Part shown: in pieces, positions 31,882-40,132 of the stretch
How positions within the stretch are numbered: position 1 is the first letter of the stretch
How the letters are laid out: the number at the start of each line of letters is the position of its first letter
From: Nitriliruptoria bacterium
GTDB lineage: Bacteria; Actinomycetota; Nitriliruptoria; Euzebyales; Egibacteraceae
Length of the DNA stretch: 41,033 bases
Assembly: GCA_003553565.1 (NCBI GenBank)
Contig: PWER01000126.1
Location: 1 to 41,033 of the forward strand
Direction of reading: 5' to 3'
Position numbers and translations under genes: made by a program
Notes under the pieces: generated by a model
What the model was told of the DNA's origin: nothing
The model's database searches: none
What the model saw: only the letters and a program-made list of their open reading frames with translations

Positions 31882-33029
31882 GCGCGATGCGTCAGACGCC
31901 GCTGCCCGAGGGCGAGGCGCAGCTGGCCCGCGTGCGCCGCCGCGTCGCCGATGACGCCGAGCTGGCAGCCGGGCCGGCGTCGCTGGCGGCGGTGCGCTCG
32001 GCGGTGGCCCGAGCGCTGCGCGACGAGGGGCTGGTGCTCGCACCCGACGCGCTGGCCGAGCTCACCCGCGAGCTCGCCGACGCGCTGGCCGGCCTCGGAC
32101 CGATCCAGCCGCTGCTGCGCGACCCGGCCGTCACCGACGTGATGGTCAACGGGCCCCACGAGGTGTGGGTCGAGCGCGCCGGGCGCCTCGCTCGCCGTCC
32201 CGAGCGCTTCCCCGACGCCGCCGCGCTGCTGGAGGCCGTGCGGCGCGTGATCGGCCCGCTCGGGCTGCGGCTGGACCGCGCCCAGCCGTTCGTGGACGCC
32301 CGCCTGCCAGACGGCAGCCGGCTGCACGCGCTCCTGCCGCCGCTGGCGCCGGCGGGCCCGCTGGTGACCATCCGCAAGTTCGGGGCGGCACCACCGGACT
32401 GGGACGGCCTCGCCTCCTCTGGCAGCGTGCCCGCCGAGGCGGCTGCGCTGCTGCGCGCCGCGGTGGCGGAGCGCCGAGCGCTGGTGGTGTGCGGGCGCAC
32501 CGGCACCGGCAAGACCACCCTGCTGGGGCTGCTGCTCGGCGACGTGGGCGACGACGAGCGGGTGGTCGTCATCGAGGACGCCGCCGAGCTGCGGGCTGCC
32601 TGCCCGCACGTGGTGCGCCTGGAGACGCGCCCGCCCAACGCCGAGCGCGCCGGCGAGGTCACCCTGCGCGACCTCGTGCGCCAAGCGCTGCGCATGCGCC
32701 CCGAGCGCATCGTGGTCGGCGAGGTGCGCGGCGTTGAGCTCGCCGAGGTCCTGACCGCGCTGGCCACCGGCCACGAGGGCTGCATGACCACGCTGCACGC
32801 ACGTGCGGCCGACGAGGCGCTGGTGCGCCTGGAGAGCCTCGCGCTGCTCGCCGGCCTGCCGCTGGCCGCGGCACGCAGCCAGCTCGCGGTCGCCCTCGAC
32901 CTGCTGGTGGTGCTCGGACGCAGCCCGGACGGCCGCCGTGGGGTGACCCAGATCGCCGAGGTCGAGGCCCCCACCGGCAGCGGTCCGCTCACCGCGCGTG
33001 ACCTGTGGCGGCGAGAGCGGTGGGGGTGA
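31878..33029 (+). CDS. tadA: TadA/CpaF-type secretion ATPase
   Basis: This 383-residue hexameric ATPase powers assembly of Flp/Tad pili or related secretion. The N-terminal domain (GLGPIQPLLRDPAVTDVMVNGP) is typical. The catalytic part has Walker A GRTGTGKTT with K212, an Asp box VVVIEDAAELRAACPHVVRLE, Walker B ERIVVGEVRGVE and the His box ATGHEGCMTTLHA. All catalytic residues are present, unlike in the Ssd-like partner. It starts with ATG overlapping ssd and ends overlapping the fused tadB-tadC gene, so the three are tightly coupled. Confidence 0.95.
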   Translation: MSAMRQTPLPEGEAQLARVRRRVADDAELAAGPASLAAVRSAVARALRDEGLVLAPDALAELTRELADALAGLGPIQPLLRDPAVTDVMVNGPHEVWVERAGRLARRPERFPDAAALLEAVRRVIGPLGLRLDRAQPFVDARLPDGSRLHALLPPLAPAGPLVTIRKFGAAPPDWDGLASSGSVPAEAAALLRAAVAERRALVVCGRTGTGKTTLLGLLLGDVGDDERVVVIEDAAELRAACPHVVRLETRPPNAERAGEVTLRDLVRQALRMRPERIVVGEVRGVELAEVLTALATGHEGCMTTLHARAADEALVRLESLALLAGLPLAAARSQLAVALDLLVVLGRSPDGRRGVTQIAEVEAPTGSGPLTARDLWRRERWG

Positions 33030-34165
33030 CCCGTCGGCGAGCACCGCGCACCGCTGAGGTCATCGACGCCAGCGCGCTCGTCGAGCTGCGCGCCGCGCTG
33101 GTGGCCGGTGCGAGCCCGGCTGCCGCGCTCGCCGCCGCCGCGCAGCCACGGCTGCCGAGCCTGTCGCGCGCGCTGCGGCTGGGCACCCCGCTGGGGCGCG
33201 TCGCCGCCGAGCTCGCCACCGGCGACGCCCGCGCCGACCTGCTGGTGCGCGCCCTGGCCGTGGCCGAGCACGCGGGCGCCGGCGCGGTCGACGCGGTCGA
33301 TCAGGTGCGTCGCGCCACCCGCGAGGAGCGGGCGGTGGCCCGGCTGCTGGCCGCGCGCACCACCCAGGCGCGAGGCACCGCGGTGGTCTTGACCGTGCTG
33401 CCCGCTGGCGTGGTCGCGCTGCTGACGGTGCTGGGCGGTGCGCCGCTGGCCTACTACGCCACCCCGTGGGGCTGGGTCACCGGCCTGCTCGCACTGGCGC
33501 TGGGCGGCGGCGGCTTGCTGGCCGCCCGCGCGCTCGTGGCGCGCGCCGGCGCCGCCGCTGCGCGCGCCGATCCGCTGGTCGGTGATCCGCCGCCGCGCCG
33601 CGTGGGCCGCGCCGTCTGGCTGCTGGCGCCGGCAGTGGTGGCGGCAGCCTGGATCGGGGGGCTTGGAATCGCGCTGATCGTGGCCGGCGCCGGCGCGGCA
33701 CTGGCCCTGCGACGGCCAGCCGCGCCGACCGCCGAGGCCGGCGGCGCCGCCGAGGCCATCGAGCTCGTCGGTGTGGCGCTGCGCGCTGGGCTCCCACCGG
33801 TGGCGGCGCTGGCCGCGACCGCGACGGTCGCGCCCCCGCTGGCACGCCCGCACCTGGCGACCGCGGCGCGGCGGTTGCGCACCGGACGCCCGACGGGCGA
33901 GGCGCTGGCCGACACGCCGCTGGCGGCCCTCGGCGCGGTCCTGGCGGCGGGGGAGCGGTGGGGCGCCCCATCGGGCGATGCCCTGGCGGACCTCGCCGAC
34001 GAGCTGCGCGCCGACCGGCGGGCCGCCGCCGAGCACGCCGCCGAGCGCGCCCAGCTCCTGCTGATCTTCCCGACGACGCTGCTGACGCTGCCGGCCTTCG
34101 CGCTGGCGCTGCTGCCGCCGATGCTGTGGCGGGCCCTCGACGGGCTCGGCAGGATCCTCGCCTGA
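33026..34165 (+). CDS. TadB-TadC fusion, type II secretion F-domain membrane protein
   Basis: One 379-residue protein carries two T2SSF-like domains. The first (about residues 12-130: ELRAALVAGASPAAALAAAA, LVRALAVAEHAGAGAVDAVD, REERAVARLLAARTTQARG) is followed by membrane helices (VVLTVLPAGVVALLTVLGG and WVTGLLALALGGGGLLAAR, then two more). The second (about 240-360: AIELVGVALRAGLPPVAALAA, LAAGERWGAPSGDALADLAD) ends in IFPTTLLTLPAFALALLPPML. In mycobacteria these are separate TadB and TadC proteins. They form the inner-membrane platform for TadA. The start is set at GTG 33026, which overlaps the tadA stop; GTG 33020 and 33005 are alternatives. Confidence 0.83.
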   Translation: MTRRRAPRTAEVIDASALVELRAALVAGASPAAALAAAAQPRLPSLSRALRLGTPLGRVAAELATGDARADLLVRALAVAEHAGAGAVDAVDQVRRATREERAVARLLAARTTQARGTAVVLTVLPAGVVALLTVLGGAPLAYYATPWGWVTGLLALALGGGGLLAARALVARAGAAAARADPLVGDPPPRRVGRAVWLLAPAVVAAAWIGGLGIALIVAGAGAALALRRPAAPTAEAGGAAEAIELVGVALRAGLPPVAALAATATVAPPLARPHLATAARRLRTGRPTGEALADTPLAALGAVLAAGERWGAPSGDALADLADELRADRRAAAEHAAERAQLLLIFPTTLLTLPAFALALLPPMLWRALDGLGRILA

Positions 34166-34242
34166 CGCGGCGATACGCCTGCAGGCGCCTGCGCCCGGGG
34201 CCAGCCCGACCCACAGGGAAGCCAGGAAGCAGTCACGCACGC

Positions 34243-34248
34243 TAGGAT
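34243..34248 (+). promoter_or_regulatory. TAGGAT -10 box, leaderless start of the molybdate operon
   Basis: TAGGAT is followed by 6 bases (CCTGGC) and the ATG at 34255, with no ribosome site. The operon thus probably starts with a leaderless mRNA. No clear -35 box is visible. Confidence 0.48.
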
Positions 34249-34254
34249 CCTGGC

Positions 34255-35265
34255 ATGCTCGGTGGGCAGATCCGACGACGGCGCGTGCAGCGCGGGCTCA
34301 GCCAGGCCCAGCTCGCGGCGCGTGCCGGCGTCAGCCGCCAGCTCGTCGGATCGGTCGAGGCCGGTCGGCACCTCCCGCGCGTCGACGCTGCCGCGCAGCT
34401 CGCCCGCGCGCTCGACACCACCGTCGAAGCCCTCCTCGCTCCCGCCACCGAGCCGGTCGCCAGCGCCACCGGCAACCGGTTGGCTCCCGGAGCGACGGTG
34501 CGCGTCGGCCGCGTCGGTGAGCGACTGGTGGCCGCACCCGCAGCGCCAGCCGGCGAGCGCTGGGAGCCCGCCGACGCAGTGGTGGGCGAGGAGGGCCTCG
34601 AGCTCCTGCCCGGCGCTGATCCCGGCACGGTGATCCTGGGGTGCGACCCGGCGCTGGGGCTGGTGGAGCGCCTCATCGTCGAGCGCGGAGGACCGCGCGT
34701 CCTGGCGGTGGCCGCCCCGACCGCCACGGCCGTGGCCGCGCTGGCCGATCGGCGAGCGCACGCCGGCCTGGTGCACGGTCCCGCCGAGCGCCTGCCGCAG
34801 CCACCGGTGCCGGTGCGCCGCCAGCACCTGGCCCGCTGGCGCGTCGGGCTGGCCGCGCCGGTGGAGCGCTCCGGCGCCTGGTGGCAGGAGGCCCTGGCAG
34901 GGCGCGCGCGGGTCGCCCAACGCGAGCCGGAGGCCAGCAGCCAGACCGCGCTGGTCGGCGCCGTCACGCGTCTCGGGGGCACGCCGCCTCCCGGACCCCG
35001 TGTCGCCGGCCATCTCGAGGCGGCGGCCGCCTCGGCGCGCGAGGGGATCGTGTCGGTGACCATCGAGCCGGCCGCCACCGCGGCCGGGCTCGCCTTCCAC
35101 CCGCTCGAGGAGCACCACGCGCAGCTGTGGATCGCCGAGGAGCACGCCGACGACGCCGGGCTGGCCGCGCTGGGCGAGGTGCTGCGCTCGGCCGGGTTCC
35201 GCCAGCGCATCGCCGCCATCGGCGGCTACGACCTCACCGACGTCGGCCAGAGGATCACGCCATGA
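34255..35265 (+). CDS. XRE-type regulator with periplasmic-binding-like sensor domain (molybdate responsive, predicted)
   Basis: Residues 1-62 are a Cro/CI helix-turn-helix (IRRRRVQRGLSQAQLAARAGVSRQLVGSVEAGRHLPRVDAAAQ). Residues 110-336 match the PBP-like domain (PF12727 type) with VILGCDPALGLVERLIVERGG, GLVHGPAERLP and LAFHPLEEHHAQLWIAEEH. Such one-component proteins sense molybdate or tungstate in the cytoplasm and control mod genes in place of ModE. It is the first gene of the operon and its stop overlaps modA (ATGA), which supports molybdate control and probable autoregulation. The ligand is inferred from context and family. Confidence 0.85.
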   Translation: MLGGQIRRRRVQRGLSQAQLAARAGVSRQLVGSVEAGRHLPRVDAAAQLARALDTTVEALLAPATEPVASATGNRLAPGATVRVGRVGERLVAAPAAPAGERWEPADAVVGEEGLELLPGADPGTVILGCDPALGLVERLIVERGGPRVLAVAAPTATAVAALADRRAHAGLVHGPAERLPQPPVPVRRQHLARWRVGLAAPVERSGAWWQEALAGRARVAQREPEASSQTALVGAVTRLGGTPPPGPRVAGHLEAAAASAREGIVSVTIEPAATAAGLAFHPLEEHHAQLWIAEEHADDAGLAALGEVLRSAGFRQRIAAIGGYDLTDVGQRITP

Positions 35266-36200
35266 GGCACCTGCTGGGTCCCCGCACTCAACCGCTCGCG
35301 GCCCCGCCCGCGCGGTCCACCGCCCTGCTCGTGGCCCTGCTCGCGGCCTCCGTGCTGCTCACCGGCTGCGCCGCCGGCAACCCCACGGGTGAGTCGCCCG
35401 GCGATCGCGAGGACCCCGAGGAGGGAGCCTCCCTGGACGAGGCCGCCGACACCGACCTCGTGGTGGGCGCAGCCGCTGATCTGCGACCCGCCTTCGAGGA
35501 CCTCGGCGAGCAGCTCACCGCCCAGACCGGCATCGACGTGGCGTTCGTGTTCGGCTCGTCGGGTCAGCTCGCCCAGCAGGCCATCGAGGGCGCGCCGGTG
35601 GACGTGTACGCCTCGGCCAACGTCGACTACGTCGAGGCGGTGCTCGACAGCGGTCGCGGCGATCCCGACAGCCAGCAGACCTACGCGCAGGGGCGGATCG
35701 TCATCTGGACGCGCGCCGAGGCGGACCAGCACTGGACCGACCTCCACGAGCTCGCCGACGCCGAGGCGGGTGCCGAACCGCTGGCCATCGCCAACCCCGA
35801 GCACGCGCCCTACGGCAGGGCCGCCCAGGAGGCCCTCGCATCCACCGGCGTGTGGGACGAGGCGCAGCCGCGCCTGGTCTACGGCGAGAACATCGCCGAC
35901 ACCCACCGCCTGGCGGCCAGCGGCAACGCCGACGCGGCCATCACGGCGCTGTCGCTGGCCCTGGCCGCTGACCTCGACGCGTCAGCGGCCGCCTCCGAGG
36001 CCGGCGCGTGGACCCTCATCGACGCCGAGGCCCACGAGCCGCTGCAGCAGGACCTCGTCGTGACCGCCGAGGACCCGGCCCGAGCCGAGCGCGCGGAGGC
36101 GTTCGTCGACCTGGTTGGCAGCGACGAGGGCCGCGCCACCATGCGCGACTACGGCTTCCTACTGCCCGGCGAGGACCCACCCCCGGCCTGGGAGGAGTAG
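35262..36200 (+). CDS. modA: Molybdate ABC transporter, substrate-binding lipoprotein
   Basis: This 312-residue protein has a lipoprotein signal (STALLVALLAASVLLTGC, lipidated C36), then an acidic spacer. ModA signatures follow: DLVVGAAADLRPAFEDLGEQL, VAFVFGSSGQLAQQAIEGAPVDVYASA, AIANPEHAPYGRAAQEAL and RLVYGENIADTHRLAASGNADAA. It captures molybdate or tungstate outside the membrane and hands it to ModB. The signal is 36 residues, preceded by a long n-region with few charges. The ATG overlaps the regulator stop. GGAGGAG at its 3' end serves as the ribosome site of modB. Confidence 0.93.
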   Translation: MRHLLGPRTQPLAAPPARSTALLVALLAASVLLTGCAAGNPTGESPGDREDPEEGASLDEAADTDLVVGAAADLRPAFEDLGEQLTAQTGIDVAFVFGSSGQLAQQAIEGAPVDVYASANVDYVEAVLDSGRGDPDSQQTYAQGRIVIWTRAEADQHWTDLHELADAEAGAEPLAIANPEHAPYGRAAQEALASTGVWDEAQPRLVYGENIADTHRLAASGNADAAITALSLALAADLDASAAASEAGAWTLIDAEAHEPLQQDLVVTAEDPARAERAEAFVDLVGSDEGRATMRDYGFLLPGEDPPPAWEE

Positions 36201-36202
36201 GC

Positions 36203-36877
36203 GTGGAGGCGTTCGCCGAGGTCGACTGGTTCCCGCTGTGGCTGTCGCTGCGCGTGGCGACGCTGGCGACCGTGGTGACCACCGTCGTCGGGGTGGCGGG
36301 CGCCTACGCGCTGGCGCGCACGCACTTCCCCGGCCGCGGCCTGGTCGAGGCGCTGGCCAGCCTGCCGATCGTGCTGCCGCCGACCGTGCTGGGCTACTAC
36401 CTGCTGGTGCTGATCGGTCGGGACTCGCCGATCGGGCAGGCCTGGGAGGCCCTGACCGGCAGCCCGCTGGTGTTCACCTGGCAGGCCGCGGTCCTGGCCG
36501 CCGCCGTGGCCAGCCTCCCCTTCTGCCTGCGCACCGCGCGCGCGGCCTTCACCGCCGTGGACACGCGCTACGAGGAGGCCGCGCGCGTCGCCGGTCTACC
36601 CGAGTGGCGCATCGCCGTGACGGTCACCCTGCCGCTGGCCGCACGCGGCGTCATCGCGGGGATCACCCTCGCGTTCGCCCGCGCGCTCGGTGACTTCGGC
36701 ACCACGGTGATGGTCGCCGGCAACGTCCCCGGGCGCACCCAGACCATGCCGATCGCGGTGTTCGACCGCGTGCAGGCGTTCGACTACGCCTCCGCCGGGG
36801 TGCTCGCCGGCGTCCTGGCGGCCGTGGCGATCGTGGTGCTGCTGGTGGTGCGCCGCCTCGAGCGGAGCACCCTGTGA
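36203..36877 (+). CDS. modB: Molybdate ABC transporter, permease
   Basis: This 224-residue inner-membrane permease shows about five to six membrane helices: WLSLRVATLATVVTTVVGVA first, then EALASLPIVLPPTVLGYYLL, and the ABC-binding EAA loop YEEAARVAGLPEWRIAVTVTLPLA, followed by FARALGDFGTTVMVAGNVPGRTQTMPIAV, a ModB hallmark. The GTG at 36203 follows GGAGGAG; it is 2 bases after modA. A longer frame to 36008 is antisense-like overlap with modA in another frame and was rejected. It overlaps modC by 4 bases. Confidence 0.93.
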   Translation: MEAFAEVDWFPLWLSLRVATLATVVTTVVGVAGAYALARTHFPGRGLVEALASLPIVLPPTVLGYYLLVLIGRDSPIGQAWEALTGSPLVFTWQAAVLAAAVASLPFCLRTARAAFTAVDTRYEEAARVAGLPEWRIAVTVTLPLAARGVIAGITLAFARALGDFGTTVMVAGNVPGRTQTMPIAVFDRVQAFDYASAGVLAGVLAAVAIVVLLVVRRLERSTL

Positions 36878-37599
36878 GCGCCAGCGACCCCCATGAGCGC
36901 ACCCACGTGGCACCCGAGACCCTGACGCTTGCGCTGCACCACCGGGTGGGCGCGTTCAGGCTGGACGTCGACGTGGCCGTGCCGCCAGGATTGGCGGTGC
37001 TGTTCGGACCCTCGGGCGCGGGCAAGTCGCTGACGCTGCGCCTCGTCGCCGGCCTCGACGCCCCCGTGCGGGGGCGCATCACCCTCGGCGACACCGTCCT
37101 GGTCGACACCGACCGCGGGCACTTCCTGGCACCGCAGCAGCGGCGCCTCGGCGTGGTGTTCCAGGAGCACCGCCTGCTGCCCCATCGCACCGCCCTGGCC
37201 AACGTGGCGCTGGCAGTGCGCGAGGGCGATCGCGCGGCGCGGCGCGAGGCGGCCCACGCGCTGCTCGAGCAGGTCGACGCGGCCGAGCTCGCCGGCCGTC
37301 GCCCCGCCGCACTGTCCGGTGGCCAGCGCCAACGGGTGGCGCTCGCTCGGGCGCTGGCCGGTCGCCCGCGGCTGCTGCTGCTCGACGAGCCCTTCAGCGC
37401 CCTCGACCAGCCGGTGCGCCGACGGCTGCGCGGGCTGGTCCGTGACCTCGTCGACGCCGCGGGCGTGCCGGCGGTGTTCGTCACCCACGACCGCGCCGAA
37501 GCGCTCGCACTCGCCGACCACGTGGTGCGCGCCGAGCACGGCGCCATCACGCGGGTGGCCACCGGCGACGACGCGGCCGCGCTGCTCGACGAGCCCTAG
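36874..37599 (+). CDS. modC: Molybdate ABC transporter, ATPase (short form without TOBE domain)
   Basis: This 241-residue ATPase has Walker A FGPSGAGKSLTLRL with K51, the Q loop GVVFQEHRLLPHRTALANV, signature LSGGQRQRVALARALA, Walker B LLLLDEPFSALD and switch His in VFVTHDRAEALA. E. coli ModC (352 residues) has a C-terminal molybdate-binding TOBE domain that inhibits transport; this protein stops right after the ATPase fold, so that feedback is absent. Regulation may rest on the XRE-PBP protein instead. The GTG overlaps the modB TGA. The gene ends the operon. Confidence 0.92.
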   Translation: MSASDPHERTHVAPETLTLALHHRVGAFRLDVDVAVPPGLAVLFGPSGAGKSLTLRLVAGLDAPVRGRITLGDTVLVDTDRGHFLAPQQRRLGVVFQEHRLLPHRTALANVALAVREGDRAARREAAHALLEQVDAAELAGRRPAALSGGQRQRVALARALAGRPRLLLLDEPFSALDQPVRRRLRGLVRDLVDAAGVPAVFVTHDRAEALALADHVVRAEHGAITRVATGDDAAALLDEP

Positions 37600-37854
37600 C
37601 ACCGCGCCCATCACCCCCGGCTCCCACCAGCTCACCGGCCGGGAGGCCGACGGCGCGCAGTCAGGCGCGGCGAGGCTCGCGACCCGGCACGAAAGGACCA
37701 TCCGGCCCCCTCGCCGATCCCGAACGGCCACTGGTGCGCCGAGCGCATCCCTGCTTGGCTACGGTCGACTCGATCTCTCTCGGCAGGGATCGACCCTGAT
37801 GGGGATCCGAGCGGGAAGTGCCTTGAGCGTCCCCGCAGCAGGAGGTGAGGCCGT
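37600..37854. promoter_or_regulatory. Intergenic region between modC and the 77-aa gene
   Basis: This 255-base gap contains no credible gene. TACGGT at 37760-37765 is a possible -10 box, and CAGGG-ATCGA-CCCTG (37784-37798) is a small hairpin just after it. GGAGG at 37841-37845 is the ribosome site of the next gene. No strong terminator for modC was found. Confidence 0.3.
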
Positions 37855-38088
37855 GTGACCTCAGCCTCGTCGCGCGCGACCCAGCCAGACGTGCGCACCG
37901 CCGAGCAGCAGCAGCTGCTCCAGCAGCAGCTCGACCGCACCGTCGAGGAGCTGGCCTGCCAGGCCGAGCGCATGGCACAGGAGGGTCGAACCCCCGAGCA
38001 TGCGGCTCGCTACGAGCAGCTGCTCGCCGAGTTCCGACGCCTGACCCGCGAGCTGCGCCACCCGGTCGTGATCGTCGACGAGGACTGA
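37855..38088 (+). CDS. Small helical protein of unknown function, 77 aa
   Basis: I do not recognise this protein. It is predicted to be nearly all helix, with a Gln-rich amphipathic stretch (TAEQQQLLQQQLDRTVEELA, then YEQLLAEFRRLTRELR) that could form a coiled coil, and it ends in HPVVIVDED. It has no signal peptide or membrane segment. The GTG start at 37855 follows AGGAGGTGAGG, a strong ribosome site, which supports expression. It converges with the S9 peptidase gene 12 bases later. Confidence 0.65.
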   Translation: MTSASSRATQPDVRTAEQQQLLQQQLDRTVEELACQAERMAQEGRTPEHAARYEQLLAEFRRLTRELRHPVVIVDED

Positions 38089-38100
38089 CCGCGCGCCGCG

Positions 38101-40053
38101 TCACGCCAGCGGCAGGCGCGCCACACCCTCGGGATGGGGCAGGCCCAGCACCTGGGCGTAGAACGACTGCTCGGCCTCCAGGCAGCGGATCAGGTTCTCG
38201 GCGTCCCGGAACCCGTGGTCCTCGTCGGCGAAGGTGACCAGCGCATGCGGCACGCCGCCGCGAGCCAGCGCCGCGGCGATCGCCTCGGCCTGCGACGGCG
38301 GCACGATCCGGTCCGCAAGCCCCTGGAACAGCACCACCGGACAGGTGATGCGCTGCGCGTGACGCAGCGGCGAGCGCGCGGCGTAGACATCGCCTGCCTC
38401 GGGCAGCGGGCCCACCAGCCGGTCCAGGTAGCGCGACTCGAACTTGTGGGTCTCCTCGGCGAGCAGCGACAGGTCGGCCACGCCGTAGTACGAGGCCCCC
38501 GCCGCGAACGCGTCGGTGAACGCGAGGGCCGAGAGGACCGTGTAGCCCCCGGCGCTGCCGCCGCGCACCACCAGCCGCTGCGGGTCCACCGCGCCGCGCT
38601 CGGCCAGCGCACGCGGCGCCGCGGCGACGTCGGCGACATCGACCACGCCCCACGCGCCCCGCAGCGCGTGGCGATAGTCGCGCCCGAACCCCGATGAGCC
38701 GCGGTAGTTGACGTCGACGACCGCGAACCCACGGCTGGTCCAGAAGGCGATCGACAGCGACAGCCGCGGCGGGCTGTGCCCGGTAGGCCCGCCGTGGCCG
38801 AGCACGATCGCCGGCGGCGCCTCATCGTCGGGGCCGCAGGCCTGCGGGCTGGTCGGCGGGTACAGGAACGCGTGGGCGGCGGGTGCGTCGGCCTCGGCGG
38901 TGCACCACACCGGCTCGGGCTCGGGCAGCCAGGCGGGGTCGATCGGCAGCTCGCGGGAGCGCTGGAGCACCTCGGGAGCGCTCGGTGTCGACCCGGCAGC
39001 GCCGATCGCCACGCGTGCCACCTCGGTGACGCGCGTGGGGCTGGCACCGAGGAACCACACGGTCTGCCCATCGGCGATCACCGCGCGGCACACCGTGTGC
39101 TGCTGCGACAGGGGTCGTGCGGTGCCCGCCGTGGGGTCGATGAGCACCGGGCGCTCCACGGCGTCCTCCACGGCGATGGCAACGACCCGACCGTCGGCCA
39201 GCACGCTCAAGCCCGGCTGGCCCAGCTGCCACGGCGGCAGCGCCAGGTCGGCCTCCACCGGCGCGATCGCGACCAGGGCGCCGGCCTCCAGGCGATGCAG
39301 GTTCCACCAGCCGGTGCGGTCGGTGAGCAGGTGCAGCACGCCCTCCGGCGACCAGGCGGGATGGATGGCGCTCTCCTCCCGGTCGGCGCCGGCCACCACC
39401 TGCTCGCGCGTCACCCGCGTGCCGTCCAGGTCGGCCAGCACCACCTGCGTGGCGTCCCACGGCATGTTCGGGTGGTCCCAGCGCACGTAGGCCAAGCGGG
39501 TGCCGTCCGGGCTCGGGCGCGGGCTGGCCACGAAGTCCGACCCGCTGGCCAGCACGACGGGCTCGCTCGCACCGTCGGCGGGCACCGCGACCAGCTCGTT
39601 GACCACATCCTCGGCTCCCGGGCCGTGATGGGTCTCGCGCACGCACAGCAGGTGCGCACCATCAGCCGACCAGGTCAGGTCGCCGTAGCGGACCGCGCCC
39701 GGCTCGGTGGGAGCCGGGGTGATCGGCGTGGCGCTCACCGCATCGTCGCAGCGGTGGATGCGCTGGTCGTGCGCGTCGACGTACCAGACGACACCGCCGC
39801 GCACCGCGTAGGCGCCGCCGCCGTACTCGTGCACCCGCGAGCGCACGTTGACGCCCGCCGGCGTGGCATCGACGACGCTCCCCTCGGCGGTGCGGCGCAC
39901 CACCACCTGCCGCCCGCCCTCGTCGGGTCGCTGCTCGAGCCAGCACAGGTCCTCGCCGTCCCGGGCCAGCTCGCTTTGGCCGCGGGCCGCCGAGGCGACC
40001 ATCTCGGGGGTGATCGGCGATGGCCAGGAGCCGTAGGGCGAAGCGGTGCGCAT
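38101..40053 (-). CDS. S9-family prolyl-oligopeptidase-like peptidase
   Basis: This 650-residue serine peptidase has an N-terminal beta-propeller of WD40-like strands (YGDLTWSADGAHLLCV, PSPDGTRLAYVRWDHPN, HPAWSPEGVLHLLTD), residues 20-400, and a C-terminal alpha/beta hydrolase domain. The triad is visible: S500 in RGGSAGGYTVL, D581 in GLADRIVPP and H613 in DEDHGFRD. The oxyanion segment is NYRGSSGFGRDYR. Members cleave short peptides after Pro, Ala or others, or act as acylaminoacyl peptidases. No signal peptide is seen, so it is probably cytoplasmic. The start is the ATG at 40053 with GAGAGG upstream; an adjacent GTG at 40056 is possible. Confidence 0.92.
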   Translation of the reverse strand: MRTASPYGSWPSPITPEMVASAARGQSELARDGEDLCWLEQRPDEGGRQVVVRRTAEGSVVDATPAGVNVRSRVHEYGGGAYAVRGGVVWYVDAHDQRIHRCDDAVSATPITPAPTEPGAVRYGDLTWSADGAHLLCVRETHHGPGAEDVVNELVAVPADGASEPVVLASGSDFVASPRPSPDGTRLAYVRWDHPNMPWDATQVVLADLDGTRVTREQVVAGADREESAIHPAWSPEGVLHLLTDRTGWWNLHRLEAGALVAIAPVEADLALPPWQLGQPGLSVLADGRVVAIAVEDAVERPVLIDPTAGTARPLSQQHTVCRAVIADGQTVWFLGASPTRVTEVARVAIGAAGSTPSAPEVLQRSRELPIDPAWLPEPEPVWCTAEADAPAAHAFLYPPTSPQACGPDDEAPPAIVLGHGGPTGHSPPRLSLSIAFWTSRGFAVVDVNYRGSSGFGRDYRHALRGAWGVVDVADVAAAPRALAERGAVDPQRLVVRGGSAGGYTVLSALAFTDAFAAGASYYGVADLSLLAEETHKFESRYLDRLVGPLPEAGDVYAARSPLRHAQRITCPVVLFQGLADRIVPPSQAEAIAAALARGGVPHALVTFADEDHGFRDAENLIRCLEAEQSFYAQVLGLPHPEGVARLPLA

Positions 40054-40075
40054 CACGACCTCTCGGACAGGCGTT

Positions 40076-40103
40076 GGCGGGCGCAGCGTAGGCTGCGCCC
40101 GCC
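40076..40103 (-). terminator. Hairpin terminator after the chemoreceptor gene
   Basis: GGCGGGCGCAGC (40076-40087), a 4-base GTAG loop and GCTGCGCCCGCC (40092-40103) form a perfect 12-pair stem 29 bases past the chemoreceptor stop on the minus strand. No T tract follows, as is common at high GC. It separates the chemoreceptor from the S9 peptidase gene. Confidence 0.72.
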
Positions 40104-40132
40104 GTGTGCGAGGGGGATGGGCTGGTGGTGTG

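Noticed and set aside
30090-33044. 984-residue minus-strand open frame opposite the Tad genes
   Set aside because: Its translation is Arg/Gln/His/Pro-rich with no motifs, while the plus strand encodes clear TadA and Ssd-like proteins. High GC makes long shadow frames common.
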